Below the pieces are notes generated by a model that ran no database searches, had not been told where the DNA came from, and saw nothing but the letters and a program-made list of their open reading frames with translations. DNA of 64,000 nucleotides from an uncultured Caulobacterales bacterium. GTDB lineage: Bacteria > Pseudomonadota > Alphaproteobacteria > Caulobacterales > Maricaulaceae. Positions within the stretch are counted from its first letter, which is position 1. Every line of letters begins with the position of its first letter. Positions 49,913 to 58,354 of this stretch are shown here, in pieces. Where the stretch lies: the NCBI GenBank assembly GCA_938009235.1, contig CALLIK010000004.1, positions 62,001 through 126,000 of the forward strand, given 5' to 3'. The position numbers were made by a program, and so were the translations under genes.

Positions 49913-50707
49913 TCAAGGTGTGATGTTTAATAATTCCCGCGTTGCCCTTGCCACATCATCTTGACGCATCAAGCTCTCGCCAATCAAATAGCCTTGCGCG
50001 CCATCCCCTGCGAGGCGGGCGATGTCTTCTCGTGTGAATACGCCTGATTCTGCTATCAGCGTGCAGTCCTTCGGCGCTTTCGGAGCGAGGCGAGTGAATG
50101 TGTCGAGCGTCGTGTCAAATGTCCGTAGGTCGCGGTTGTTAATGCCAAGCAGCGTTCCGCCTAGCTTAATTGCGCGCTCTAATTCGGCTTCATCATGGGT
50201 TTCTATTAGGGCGTCTAGGCCGAGAGTATTAGCTTCATCCATAAGAACTTTGGCCGTCGCGTCATCAATCATCGCCATAATGATTAAAATGCAATCTGCG
50301 CCCATCGCTGCGCTCTCTGCGATTTGAATCGGATCGAGCATGAAGTCTTTGCGGAGCAGGGGCAGATTTGTCGCCTCGCGGACCTGCGCGAATATAGCAT
50401 TGCTACCTTGGAACCCCGGCCTGTCGGTTAGAACAGACAGGCATGTTGCACCGCCTGCATCATAGGCGCGGGCAATAGCTTCAGGGTCAAAGTCTTCGCG
50501 GATGATGCCTTTCGAAGGGCTAGCCTTTTTGACTTCGCAGATGAGAGCTGGGCCCGTCGCGGCGAGGATTGCGGCCTCGAACCCACGAGGTTTGGATAAA
50601 CGGGCCGCGTCATCGCGCAATTCCTCAATGTCCGTTTTGCCTTTTAGGTCGTCAACTTCATCGGCCTTGTAGGCGGCGATTTTCTTCAACACGTCAGGCG
50701 CGTCCAT
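49913..50707 (-). CDS. trpC: Indole-3-glycerol phosphate synthase
   Basis: Fourth step of tryptophan synthesis, closing the indole ring. The TIM-barrel product (264 residues from ATG 50707) has ALICEVKKASPSKGIIRED with the catalytic Lys, VLTDRPGFQGS, LLRKDFMLDPIQI and LIAESGVFTREDIARL. It is not fused to TrpF. An ATG at 50719 that overlaps the trpD stop (ATGGGTAG) is an alternative start and would add four residues. It is the last trp gene of the cluster. Confidence 0.95.
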   Translation of the reverse strand: MDAPDVLKKIAAYKADEVDDLKGKTDIEELRDDAARLSKPRGFEAAILAATGPALICEVKKASPSKGIIREDFDPEAIARAYDAGGATCLSVLTDRPGFQGSNAIFAQVREATNLPLLRKDFMLDPIQIAESAAMGADCILIIMAMIDDATAKVLMDEANTLGLDALIETHDEAELERAIKLGGTLLGINNRDLRTFDTTLDTFTRLAPKAPKDCTLIAESGVFTREDIARLAGDGAQGYLIGESLMRQDDVARATRELLNITP

Positions 50708-50711
50708 CAAG

Positions 50712-51677
50712 CTACCCATTTGAGAACTCTATCAGTTGCGACAGCACGGCTTTTGCGTGTCCTGTGTCTATGGATGTTTCGGCCAATTTGAGGCCTTCGG
50801 TAATGTCTGTTGCGCGGCCCGCAATGACGAGGGCGGCAGCTGCGTTGAGTTTGACGATGTCGCGATAGGCGGAGGGTTCACCCTTTAATAACGCCGTTAG
50901 AGCTTTGGCGTTTTGCGTAGGTTCGCCGCCAGACAGCGCGGAGAGCGGGACGGCGGGGATGCCGTATTGATCAGGCGTGATCTCAAATTTAGTGATGTTG
51001 CCATCTTTTAAATGCGCGATGGTCGTCGTACCCGTCGTTGTGATTTCGTCCATCCCGTCATGGCCGTGAACGACCATTGCAGAGGTCACGCCGTTCGCCT
51101 TTAGGGCTTCTGCGATAGGACGAACTAAATGAGCTTCCGCGCTGCCAACTAACATGTGTTTGACACTGGCTGGATTAGAGAGAGGGCCTAAGCGGTTGAA
51201 AATTGTGCGTTTCCCGATTTTTTTCCTTGCAGGACCGACGTGGCGCATGGCGGGGTGATAGGTCGGCGCAAAAAGAAAGCCCATGCCGACTTCGGACACG
51301 GCTGCGGCGGCGCGTTCAGGCGTTATGCCTATATTCACGCCGAGTTCCGAGAGTGTATCAGCTGTACCTGTCGGGCTGCTCGCGCCGCGATTTCCGTGTT
51401 TCGCGACGGGGATACCTGCGCCAGCCACGACAAAGGCTGTCGCGGTGGAAATGGATAAAAGTTTTAGACCTGTTCCGCCTGTTCCGACAATATCAATAGC
51501 GTTATTAGGGACATCTACGCGGCGCATATGTTCGCGCATCACGGCAACACCTGCCGTGAGTTGTTCTACGCCAACACCGTCGGCTTCGATTTGAATCAAG
51601 GCGTCGACAATGTCTGCCGTCTTCATTTCTCCAGTCAACATAGACGTCAGAGCGATGCGAAGGTCGTCGCCTGTCAC
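50712..51677 (-). CDS. trpD: Anthranilate phosphoribosyltransferase
   Basis: Second dedicated step of tryptophan synthesis. The 321-residue product is slightly short for the family (usually 330-350). It has the PRPP loop IVGTGGTGLKLLSISTATAFV, AKHGNRGASSPTGTAD and the anthranilate-site segment FLFAPTYHPAMRHVGPAR, followed by FNRLGPLSNPA. It is separate from TrpG, unlike in enterobacteria. The start overlaps the trpG stop by four bases. Confidence 0.96.
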   Translation of the reverse strand: MTGDDLRIALTSMLTGEMKTADIVDALIQIEADGVGVEQLTAGVAVMREHMRRVDVPNNAIDIVGTGGTGLKLLSISTATAFVVAGAGIPVAKHGNRGASSPTGTADTLSELGVNIGITPERAAAAVSEVGMGFLFAPTYHPAMRHVGPARKKIGKRTIFNRLGPLSNPASVKHMLVGSAEAHLVRPIAEALKANGVTSAMVVHGHDGMDEITTTGTTTIAHLKDGNITKFEITPDQYGIPAVPLSALSGGEPTQNAKALTALLKGEPSAYRDIVKLNAAAALVIAGRATDITEGLKLAETSIDTGHAKAVLSQLIEFSNG

Positions 51678-52243
51678 TTCATCAACTCCAAGAACTTACC
51701 GATCAACTTGTGACCGTTTTCAGAGGCGATAGATTCGGGATGGAATTGCAGGCCATGAATGGGACGCGTCGCGTGACGCAGTCCCATGATTTCTTCATCT
51801 GCGGTCCACGCATTCGCGATCAACTCTGTTGGCAGGCTTTTGCGCTCTACCGAGAGCGAGTGATAGCGTGTCGCGTTGAACGGACTGTCGAGACCTTCGA
51901 AAATACCTGTATTGTCATGGTGCATAGGCGAGACTTTGCCGTGCATGATTTCCTTCGCGCGAATGACTTTACCGCCAAAGGCTTGCCCGATGCTTTGCAT
52001 ACCTAGGCAAATGCCAAGGATGGGTAGATCGTCTGGAGCGTTCGCAAGGATGTCGAGGCAAATGCCGGCTTCATCTGGGGTCTTGGGTCCAGGAGAGATC
52101 AAGATACCTTTAGCGCCCATAGACAAGGCTTCTGCCGCGCTGATGTCATCATTACGGATGACTTTGGTGTTTGCGCCGAGTTCTTGCGCGTAATGCACGA
52201 GGTTATAGGTGAAGCTGTCGTAATTATCGATAACGAGGAGCAT
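51674..52243 (-). CDS. trpG: Anthranilate synthase component II (glutamine amidotransferase)
   Basis: Supplies ammonia from glutamine to TrpE. The 189-residue class I amidotransferase has the nucleophile Cys in ILGICLGMQSIGQAFGG, the catalytic His-Glu in LQFHPESI, and ISPGPKTPDEAG forming the oxyanion region. The start overlaps the trpE stop by one base (TAATG). A role shared with aminodeoxychorismate synthesis is possible if no separate pabA exists. Confidence 0.96.
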   Translation of the reverse strand: MLLVIDNYDSFTYNLVHYAQELGANTKVIRNDDISAAEALSMGAKGILISPGPKTPDEAGICLDILANAPDDLPILGICLGMQSIGQAFGGKVIRAKEIMHGKVSPMHHDNTGIFEGLDSPFNATRYHSLSVERKSLPTELIANAWTADEEIMGLRHATRPIHGLQFHPESIASENGHKLIGKFLELMK

Positions 52244-53712
52244 TAGTGGTTGCCTCCAAATCGGACGCTTTGTTCTGCGGCACGGAAGAGTGCGTTGGAT
52301 TTGTGAATTGTCTCTTCGAATTCCATCTGTGCCACGCTGTCCATGACGATGCCCGCGCCTGCACGTACATGAAGCGTCCCGTCTTTGACGATGGCTGTCC
52401 GTAGCGCGATGGCGGTGTCCATATCGCCCGTAACAGAGAGATAGCCGATAGCGCCCGCATAGATGCCGCGTTTTTCGTCTTCTAGCTCGTCAATGATTTC
52501 CATAGCGCGAACCTTGGGCGCGCCGCTGACGGTGCCCGCAGGGAAGCCAGCGAACAGGGCGTCTAATGTGTCCAAGCCGTCTTGGATTTCACCTTCGACA
52601 TTAGAGACAATGTGCATGACGTGGCTATAACGTTCGACGGTGAAGCGTTCTGTGACCTTTACCGTTCCAGCTTTGGCTACGCGGCCAACATCATTGCGAC
52701 CTAGATCAAGTAGCATGAGGTGTTCGGCGCATTCTTTTGGGTCAGCCAATAGATCGGCTTCGAGTTGTAGGTCTTCTGCGCTTGTTTTCCCGCGCGGGCG
52801 CGTGCCAGCAATTGGGCGAACTGTCACGGTTTTACCGCGAAGACGGACAAGGATTTCGGGGCTTGAGCCAACAACCTGATGATCTTCGAAATCTAAGAAA
52901 TACAGAAATGGTGAGGGGTTCATGCGACGCAAACTGCGATAAAGCGCAAAGGGCGAGGCGGGCAGTGGGGCTGATAATCTTTGCCCAATCACGACCTGAA
53001 AGACATCCCCTGCGAGGATGTAGTCTTTCGCTTTTTTTACGCGAACAGAAAATGTAGACGCGTCAGTACCAAGGGTCGGTTTCAAAATTGGAATGACGAC
53101 ATCGCGATCCATATTCGCAGAGACTGGTAGAGCTAGATCCGCTGCGACACGTTCAATGCGGGCGCAGGCCGCGTCATAGTCTCCGCCGACGGGCAAAGGT
53201 GAGCCAATGATGATCTCTTGTGCGACTTGGTCGAAAATACAGACGATACGAGGGCGCACTTTGATGGCGTCAGGCGTCCCAATAGGGTCGTGTTTGGCAC
53301 CAGGCAAGCTTTCGACTTGGCGAACCATGTCATAGCCCAGATAACCAAACAGACCAGAGGCCATGGGCGGGATGCCTTCGGGGAGATCAAAGCTTATTTC
53401 TTCTTGCAACTCGCGTAAGGTCTCAAGAGGCTTACCAGAGCAGGGCGCGAAGCTGTCGCCGCTATCTCGACTGATCTCGCTATGATCGCCGTTGGCGCGC
53501 CAGATAATGTCTGGGTCAAAGCCAAAGAAACTATATCGGCCGCGTTGCTCACCGCCCGTGACGGATTCGAACAAGAAGGCGTAGGGCTTACCTAGTCCCG
53601 CTTTGATGAATGCTGACACTGGCGTGTCTATGTCGTTGATTACGCGGGCAAGAACGAGTTGCGCTTTTTTCGGATCAACGGCTTTGCGTGGGGGATAAAA
53701 TGTAAGTGGCAT
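52243..53712 (-). CDS. trpE: Anthranilate synthase component I
   Basis: Converts chorismate to anthranilate with TrpG. The 489-residue product shows the C-terminal chorismate-binding motifs PSPFLYFLDFEDHQVVGSSPE, RPIAGTRPRGKT, LLDLGRNDVGRV, GTVSGAPKVRAMEIIDELE and VRAGAGIVMDS. The N-terminal domain contains the feedback site region, with a variant LLES-type element (FLFESVTGGEQRGRYSF). It follows ppiD by nine bases on the minus strand. No leader peptide or attenuator was seen upstream. Confidence 0.96.
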   Translation of the reverse strand: MPLTFYPPRKAVDPKKAQLVLARVINDIDTPVSAFIKAGLGKPYAFLFESVTGGEQRGRYSFFGFDPDIIWRANGDHSEISRDSGDSFAPCSGKPLETLRELQEEISFDLPEGIPPMASGLFGYLGYDMVRQVESLPGAKHDPIGTPDAIKVRPRIVCIFDQVAQEIIIGSPLPVGGDYDAACARIERVAADLALPVSANMDRDVVIPILKPTLGTDASTFSVRVKKAKDYILAGDVFQVVIGQRLSAPLPASPFALYRSLRRMNPSPFLYFLDFEDHQVVGSSPEILVRLRGKTVTVRPIAGTRPRGKTSAEDLQLEADLLADPKECAEHLMLLDLGRNDVGRVAKAGTVKVTERFTVERYSHVMHIVSNVEGEIQDGLDTLDALFAGFPAGTVSGAPKVRAMEIIDELEDEKRGIYAGAIGYLSVTGDMDTAIALRTAIVKDGTLHVRAGAGIVMDSVAQMEFEETIHKSNALFRAAEQSVRFGGNH

Positions 53713-53721
53713 TCGGACCGT

Positions 53722-55656
53722 CTATTCGTCCTCAATGCCCATTACAGCACGTACTTGTTCTGGGTATTGGCGTAGTTCATGTTCCTTTAAGATAGCCAAC
53801 CGATATGCGTTTTGAATGTCGCCGCTAATCTCTGATCCAATATTGCGCTGAACGACATCAAGAATTTCACCTGCAAGACCGTCAGCGTTAGGAACAATCG
53901 AATCCAAACGTGCAATTGTATAAGTCAGCGGCGTTCCGCCTGCGCCGCGCGCAATATCACCTACGCTTGATTTTAGAAGATCAACAATAACGATACCTGC
54001 GATATCACGTGGGGGCTGAGAGCGAGAAATACCGCGTTCCTCAAGTTTTGCAGCTTCGCCAAGTTCTTTCGCAATATCTTCTAGAGAGCGGCCATCACGA
54101 ATTTCTTGTGTGAGTTCCAAACCACGAGCGTTCAAAGCTTTTTGCGTTTCTTGAGCTGTCCAAGTTGAGATTAAGTCCTCGCGAACCTCGGAAAGAGGGC
54201 GAACCATACTGTCGATGACATCTGTGACTCTGAATGCAACGATACCGTCTTGAACCGTCGGGTAAATATCTGTGTCGAAGCCGATGTCTTCTGTAAAAAT
54301 TAGGCGCAGAAGTTCATCATCTTGAGCGATGCCCGGTATGCGAGTGGACCCATTCATGACGAGTCCATCACGTGTTGTACCGACGCGGTCTATGTAGTCA
54401 TAGCTCTCCATAGGTAGAGACAGTGCCGCAGCGATAGTCTCTAAGTTTTCACCGTCTAGCAGACGTTGGTCGAGGTCATTGCTGATGTCGAAGATCTTTG
54501 ATTTTGCTTCATTGACACCGAGGTCGCGTCTGATTTCTGCTTCGAGGGACGCAAATGTAGGCGTAGTCGCAGGGGTTACAGTCGGCACATAAATGGCTTC
54601 CCAGCTACCTAGGCTATTCTCGCTAGCTTTGGCTTGACCTTCTGAGAGGGAAAATGCCGCATCATCTGTGATAGAGTCTAGAAGTTGATTTTTTTGAGTA
54701 CCGTTAAAGCGATCGGGCGCAAGGAGACCTAGAGCTGTCGCGATGCTCTCTGGGGATTCTCCTGCTGCGAGACGCGTTGCAGCGTCTTTCGCTGTCGTTT
54801 CATCCAAGGCCGTCAGAACTACAACGTCCCTTGAGGCTTTTGTGCCGATCGTTCCACGTGCGATGCGCGCAACAAACTCAGCTTGAACGTCTTCCTCTGT
54901 GATTGCGCCTGCAACGTCAGGTAAAAACCCTGATGGCTCCAAACGGATCATTGTGACTTGGCGAAACTCTGGCGCGGTATAGCGAACAGCATTTTCATTC
55001 AGATAGGCTGCTAGCGTTGCGTCATCTGGCGCTTCAGGTGCGGGGACCGAGTCCTTATTAAGGATAAGGATGCTGGCTTTACGTTGTTCTGATAGGAAAT
55101 CGAATTGACGCTTCGCATAGCCAGATGGGGCCTGGATGCCACCGACTATGGCTTCTACAGTTTGAATGCGGCGCAAATCACGTAATGTATCAGCTTCAAA
55201 CTTCTTGACGCTGTACCCGTTATTCAATCGACCAACAGCTTGCTCTAATTTATCCCGAGAAAATTCATTTGTGATATTTGATCTGAAGGCTGGGATCGCC
55301 TCAATGTAGGCTTTGGCGTCTGCACGGTTGACGCCGACACCTAGGTCTTGTGAATCTTTTTCAACGGCGAGTGTGACCTGATATTGCGCGAGGAGTTCAC
55401 GGTGGACACCTTGGCGGTAAGCTTCTTCATTTGTTAGCCCCTCGCCGCGTTCAACTGCGATTTCGCGGAGCCTGCCTTGGAGGTCTCGATTGAAGTCGCG
55501 TGTGGGGACGCTGGCATCACCTACACTGACAACAGCATTTCGAACGCCAGGTACAAAGATGTCGTTCACGCCCCAGACGGCAAAAGCCAGTACAAGAAGA
55601 CCTACTAGAATGGCAACAAATATGCCTCTAATTTTTCCGCCAATTGATTGAGCCAT
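53722..55656 (-). CDS. ppiD: SurA N-terminal domain/PpiD-type periplasmic folding factor
   Basis: Membrane-anchored periplasmic chaperone of the PpiD family, 644 residues. One N-terminal membrane helix (IFVAILVGLLVLAFAVWGV, about 12-30) is followed by the family segment VNDIFVPGVRNAVVSVGD, a helical SurA-N-like chaperone region and a central, divergent parvulin-like domain. Peptidyl-prolyl isomerase activity cannot be assumed. It heads the minus-strand ppiD-trpEGDC cluster, a conserved alphaproteobacterial order, and is divergent from tpiA. Confidence 0.9.
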   Translation of the reverse strand: MAQSIGGKIRGIFVAILVGLLVLAFAVWGVNDIFVPGVRNAVVSVGDASVPTRDFNRDLQGRLREIAVERGEGLTNEEAYRQGVHRELLAQYQVTLAVEKDSQDLGVGVNRADAKAYIEAIPAFRSNITNEFSRDKLEQAVGRLNNGYSVKKFEADTLRDLRRIQTVEAIVGGIQAPSGYAKRQFDFLSEQRKASILILNKDSVPAPEAPDDATLAAYLNENAVRYTAPEFRQVTMIRLEPSGFLPDVAGAITEEDVQAEFVARIARGTIGTKASRDVVVLTALDETTAKDAATRLAAGESPESIATALGLLAPDRFNGTQKNQLLDSITDDAAFSLSEGQAKASENSLGSWEAIYVPTVTPATTPTFASLEAEIRRDLGVNEAKSKIFDISNDLDQRLLDGENLETIAAALSLPMESYDYIDRVGTTRDGLVMNGSTRIPGIAQDDELLRLIFTEDIGFDTDIYPTVQDGIVAFRVTDVIDSMVRPLSEVREDLISTWTAQETQKALNARGLELTQEIRDGRSLEDIAKELGEAAKLEERGISRSQPPRDIAGIVIVDLLKSSVGDIARGAGGTPLTYTIARLDSIVPNADGLAGEILDVVQRNIGSEISGDIQNAYRLAILKEHELRQYPEQVRAVMGIEDE

Positions 55657-55807
55657 GAAATTCCGCAGTCAAATAAAGTAAAACGAGTGTGATTTGCTCC
55701 GTCTTAACCACGCCTAACGCCCCTTACAAGGCCGCGATGCGCCTTCCGTTAGTGGTGTTTTTAGAGTCTTCTGCTAAGAAATGTTTTTGTCGCGTTAGAG
55801 ACCTCAT
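55657..55807. promoter_or_regulatory. Divergent promoter region of ppiD-trp cluster and tpiA
   Basis: These 151 bases must hold promoters for both directions, because genes on both sides point outwards. No hexamer pair stands out well enough to place. No LexA box is present. Confidence 0.4.
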
Positions 55808-56527
55808 ATGACACAGACCTTAAGACCCCTAATTGCCGCCAATTGGAAGATGCATGGTGACCTTAGTTGGGCGTCAAAACCGACCGATTTTGACCGTGTA
55901 TATCCGGCGGCAGAACGGCAACATCTCGATGTCCTTATATGCCCGCCTGCGACTATATTGGCGTCTCTAGCTGACGGCGGCGTTCTGAAGGGAGGGCAAG
56001 ATTGTCATGCGGCTGTGTCAGGCGCTCATACTGGCGATATGTCCTCGGAAATGCTGAAGGATGCAGGCGCAAGCTACGTCATTGTTGGCCATAGCGAACG
56101 CCGAGCGGGTGGAGATACATGTGCAGATGTGAACGCCAAAGCGGAAGCCGTAACACGTGCGGGATTGGTTCCTATTATCTGCGTTGGGGAAACGGAAGAC
56201 CAACGTGACGCTGGGAATGCCCAAGCCGTTGTCTCTAAACAAATCACCGATAGTGTTCCTGATATTGCTGACTATGTCATTGCTTATGAGCCTGTTTGGG
56301 CGATTGGTACTGGCAAGACGGCAACCCCTGAAGATGTCGACGAAATGCACAATGCCATTCGCGCCCAAGTCGGTGCGGGTGTTCGTTTGCTTTATGGCGG
56401 TTCGGTTAAGCCTGCGAATGCCAAAGACTTGCTTTCGCTCGCCAATGTGAATGGCGCGCTGATTGGCGGAGCAGGGCTTGAAATGGATAGTCTAGCAGAT
56501 ATCGCAAGAGCAGCGCCAAAAGCCTAA
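55808..56527 (+). CDS. tpiA: Triosephosphate isomerase
   Basis: Interconverts dihydroxyacetone phosphate and glyceraldehyde 3-phosphate. The 239-residue TIM barrel has Asn12 and Lys14 (ANWKMHG), catalytic His95 (GHSERR) and catalytic Glu161 in YEPVWAIGTG (160-169), with LYGGSVKP and GALIGGAGLE near the end. It is about ten residues shorter than the common length, without loss of motifs. In many alphaproteobacteria secG and pyrG follow; here the next gene is a secreted PAN-like protein. Confidence 0.97.
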   Translation: MTQTLRPLIAANWKMHGDLSWASKPTDFDRVYPAAERQHLDVLICPPATILASLADGGVLKGGQDCHAAVSGAHTGDMSSEMLKDAGASYVIVGHSERRAGGDTCADVNAKAEAVTRAGLVPIICVGETEDQRDAGNAQAVVSKQITDSVPDIADYVIAYEPVWAIGTGKTATPEDVDEMHNAIRAQVGAGVRLLYGGSVKPANAKDLLSLANVNGALIGGAGLEMDSLADIARAAPKA

Positions 56528-56554
56528 GTGCCTTAATTTATAGAAAGACCCACA

Positions 56555-56574
56555 GGTTAACAAGCAGGGTTAAC
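56555..56574 (+). repeat. Direct repeat GGTTAAC upstream of the PAN-like gene
   Basis: GGTTAAC occurs at 56555-56561 and again at 56568-56574, 13 bases apart, so on nearly the same helical face. The TTAA cores are separated by nine bases, not the seven typical of CtrA sites. Two GANTC (CcrM-type) sites lie between here and the gene start (56612-56616 and 56634-56638). A regulator site is possible but unproven. Confidence 0.35.
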
Positions 56575-56639
56575 GAAACGTCAATGCCTTGCAGGCAAAA
56601 TCTTATTTAACGATTCGATGTCTGTCTTGTGAGGATTCC

Positions 56640-57884
56640 ATGCGTTTTCTAACCACCGCGATATTTGCGGCTTTATTATCAACTCCGGCATTTGCCGCTG
56701 ACTTAGGGACTTACCGTCCCGGAGTGCCTTACAATACAGCTGCAGCCCCTGGTGCGGATGTCTGCGAGAACCAGTGCGCAGGCGATGCTCAATGTCGTGG
56801 GTGGAACTATGTGAAACGAAATCCTCGTACATCAGGTATTTGCGAGTTTCTTTCGACAGTTTCGATGCAAGTTTCGTCCCCAATTTCAATTTCGGGTTTA
56901 AGCGAGAGCGCGGGCGCTCTTGCTTCGCGTGTGAGAGCCGGCGAAACAAATACAATACGGGTTGGAACGACAGTTGCTCCGCGAGAGAATACTGTAAAAG
57001 TTGGGCAAACATCATCTGGTCGCCGCATTGTTCGTCAGGCACCTACACAGCGTATAGCCCCTCAGCTCGCGAGCACGCGGTCAGTTCAGAACATGAGCTT
57101 GACCGAACAACAAAACCAGTACCGTCAACAGGCGACGCAACAATATCCGCAAGTGCAAGGCCAAGCTCAAAGACCTGTGCAGCCGTTTATGCAGCCTCAA
57201 ATTCAACGACCTATGTTCCGTCCAATGTTGGATAACCAAGCCGCTTATCAAGGGGGCATGGTACAAGGACATATGCAACAGGGTAATATGGCTCAACCTG
57301 TTCAAGGTTCTCCGTATCCGCCACAAGTAAATCAGTCGGCACATCTTCAAGTTGATCCAAGATACGCTGACCCAAGGTATATTGATCCAAGATATACAGA
57401 CCCACGCTATGCTGAATCAAGACTAGCAACCGGTCCTAGCCGTGATGTGCCACCTCAAAATGTTGTGCCTCAAAACATCAATGAACAAACTCGTATGGCT
57501 CCGCAAATTCAGCGTGCTCCTGATTCGTATCAAGGTTCAGGGCGTCCGCCTATTGGCCAACCTATTCAAGCGCCTCAAAGCAGTCTACGGAGCACGCCTT
57601 CGCAAAGACTGGCTCAATTCACTGCGCAAAATTCTGCACCTGCGGCGACTCAGCCCACTGGATATTTACCAAATGTTGGGCAACCTACATCTCCAACAGG
57701 CGCAGTTGCTTTGAAGCCAGAGCAGGCGAGTCAAAGCCTATTTGGCCGTTTGCATGATGATGTGAAGGCGTATGAAGCCAGCGTTTACGATAATATGCCA
57801 ACCGTCTCATCAGTTCCTACTGGGCCTGTGATGCAAGAGACGCTGGGCGCGGCCCAAGACGGCACTTTGGCAGGTGGCTACTAA
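56640..57884 (+). CDS. Secreted PAN/Apple-like protein with Gln/Pro-rich repetitive tail
   Basis: A 414-residue exported protein. A signal peptide (MRFLTTAIFAALLSTPAFA, cleavage near residue 19) is followed by a short PAN/Apple-like domain with Cys42, Cys46, Cys52 and Cys68 (VCENQCAGDAQCRGWNYVK, then ICEFLS). From about residue 95 the protein is low-complexity, rich in Gln, Pro, Met and Arg, with a four-fold DPRY repeat at 239-258. ATG 56640 with GAGGA upstream is preferred to the longer frame from 56589. PAN domains bind proteins or carbohydrates; a cell-surface adhesive or envelope-structural role is inference. Confidence 0.85.
   Translation: MRFLTTAIFAALLSTPAFAADLGTYRPGVPYNTAAAPGADVCENQCAGDAQCRGWNYVKRNPRTSGICEFLSTVSMQVSSPISISGLSESAGALASRVRAGETNTIRVGTTVAPRENTVKVGQTSSGRRIVRQAPTQRIAPQLASTRSVQNMSLTEQQNQYRQQATQQYPQVQGQAQRPVQPFMQPQIQRPMFRPMLDNQAAYQGGMVQGHMQQGNMAQPVQGSPYPPQVNQSAHLQVDPRYADPRYIDPRYTDPRYAESRLATGPSRDVPPQNVVPQNINEQTRMAPQIQRAPDSYQGSGRPPIGQPIQAPQSSLRSTPSQRLAQFTAQNSAPAATQPTGYLPNVGQPTSPTGAVALKPEQASQSLFGRLHDDVKAYEASVYDNMPTVSSVPTGPVMQETLGAAQDGTLAGGY
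57354..57413 (+). repeat. Tandem 15-base repeat encoding DPRY-x
   Basis: Four consecutive copies of a 15-base unit encode D-P-R-Y followed by A, I, T or A (residues 239-258 of the PAN-like protein). Copies differ at several third positions (GATCCAAGA, GACCCAAGG, GACCCACGC), so the amino acid pattern is conserved while the DNA has drifted. This suggests selection on the peptide and not a recent slippage event. Confidence 0.8.
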
Positions 57885-58213
57885 GCCCGTTTACTAAGCC
57901 AAAGCGTGATCCCTGATTTCATAGCTTTGAATGACAGGCGGAACCAGCCGAAGACAACGAAGATAACAAAGCACAACGACAGGGCTGCCAAAAGCGCGTC
58001 TGACGTAAGTGCGACGTCATATCGGAAAAGGCCAAGAGTTTCTGCTGCACCGGAAAAAGCTGCTATCAAGGCTAGAAACATCCAAACGCCAACCCAGTAA
58101 AAGCTGACCAATTCGTTCTTCTGCTTAAACTTGGTAATAGGTATGAAAAACATCGTGACGAAAATCAACGTTATGGAAAACATGATTAAACCAGGTAAAA
58201 TGTGTATCATCAT
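57881..58213 (-). CDS. Small integral membrane protein of unknown function
   Basis: A 110-residue protein with three hydrophobic helices (about 5-25, 38-60 and 75-95) and a basic C-terminus (KAMKSGITLWLSKRA). I do not recognise a family. It lies 141 bases downstream of prfC on the same strand and overlaps the stop of the convergent PAN-like gene by four bases. The start (ATG 58213 or the next codon) lacks a clear ribosome-binding site. Confidence 0.6.
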   Translation of the reverse strand: MMIHILPGLIMFSITLIFVTMFFIPITKFKQKNELVSFYWVGVWMFLALIAAFSGAAETLGLFRYDVALTSDALLAALSLCFVIFVVFGWFRLSFKAMKSGITLWLSKRA

Positions 58214-58354
58214 GTAACTAACTTTCGCGGCTGGGAGAGCCTACGGAAGTCGTTTCAAGTGTCGTGCCAGTTTTTTAGAGTCTTGTCTCTTTGAGGCGAA
58301 AAAGTTGTGATTGGGCGCCGTTTATGAAGCGCTGCTAAAGCGGGGTGATACGCC

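Noticed and set aside
56555..56574. CtrA box upstream of the PAN-like gene
   Set aside because: The TTAA cores are nine bases apart, not seven, and flanking bases do not match TTAACCAT, so it is kept only as a direct repeat.
56774..57235. Alternative-frame 153-codon ORF in the PAN-like gene
   Set aside because: It overlaps the supported frame that has a signal peptide, ribosome-binding site and repeat structure, and has no signal or domain of its own.
57354..57413. CRISPR-like or satellite repeat
   Set aside because: The 15-base units are in frame, contiguous without spacers and diverged at third positions, so they are a protein repeat.
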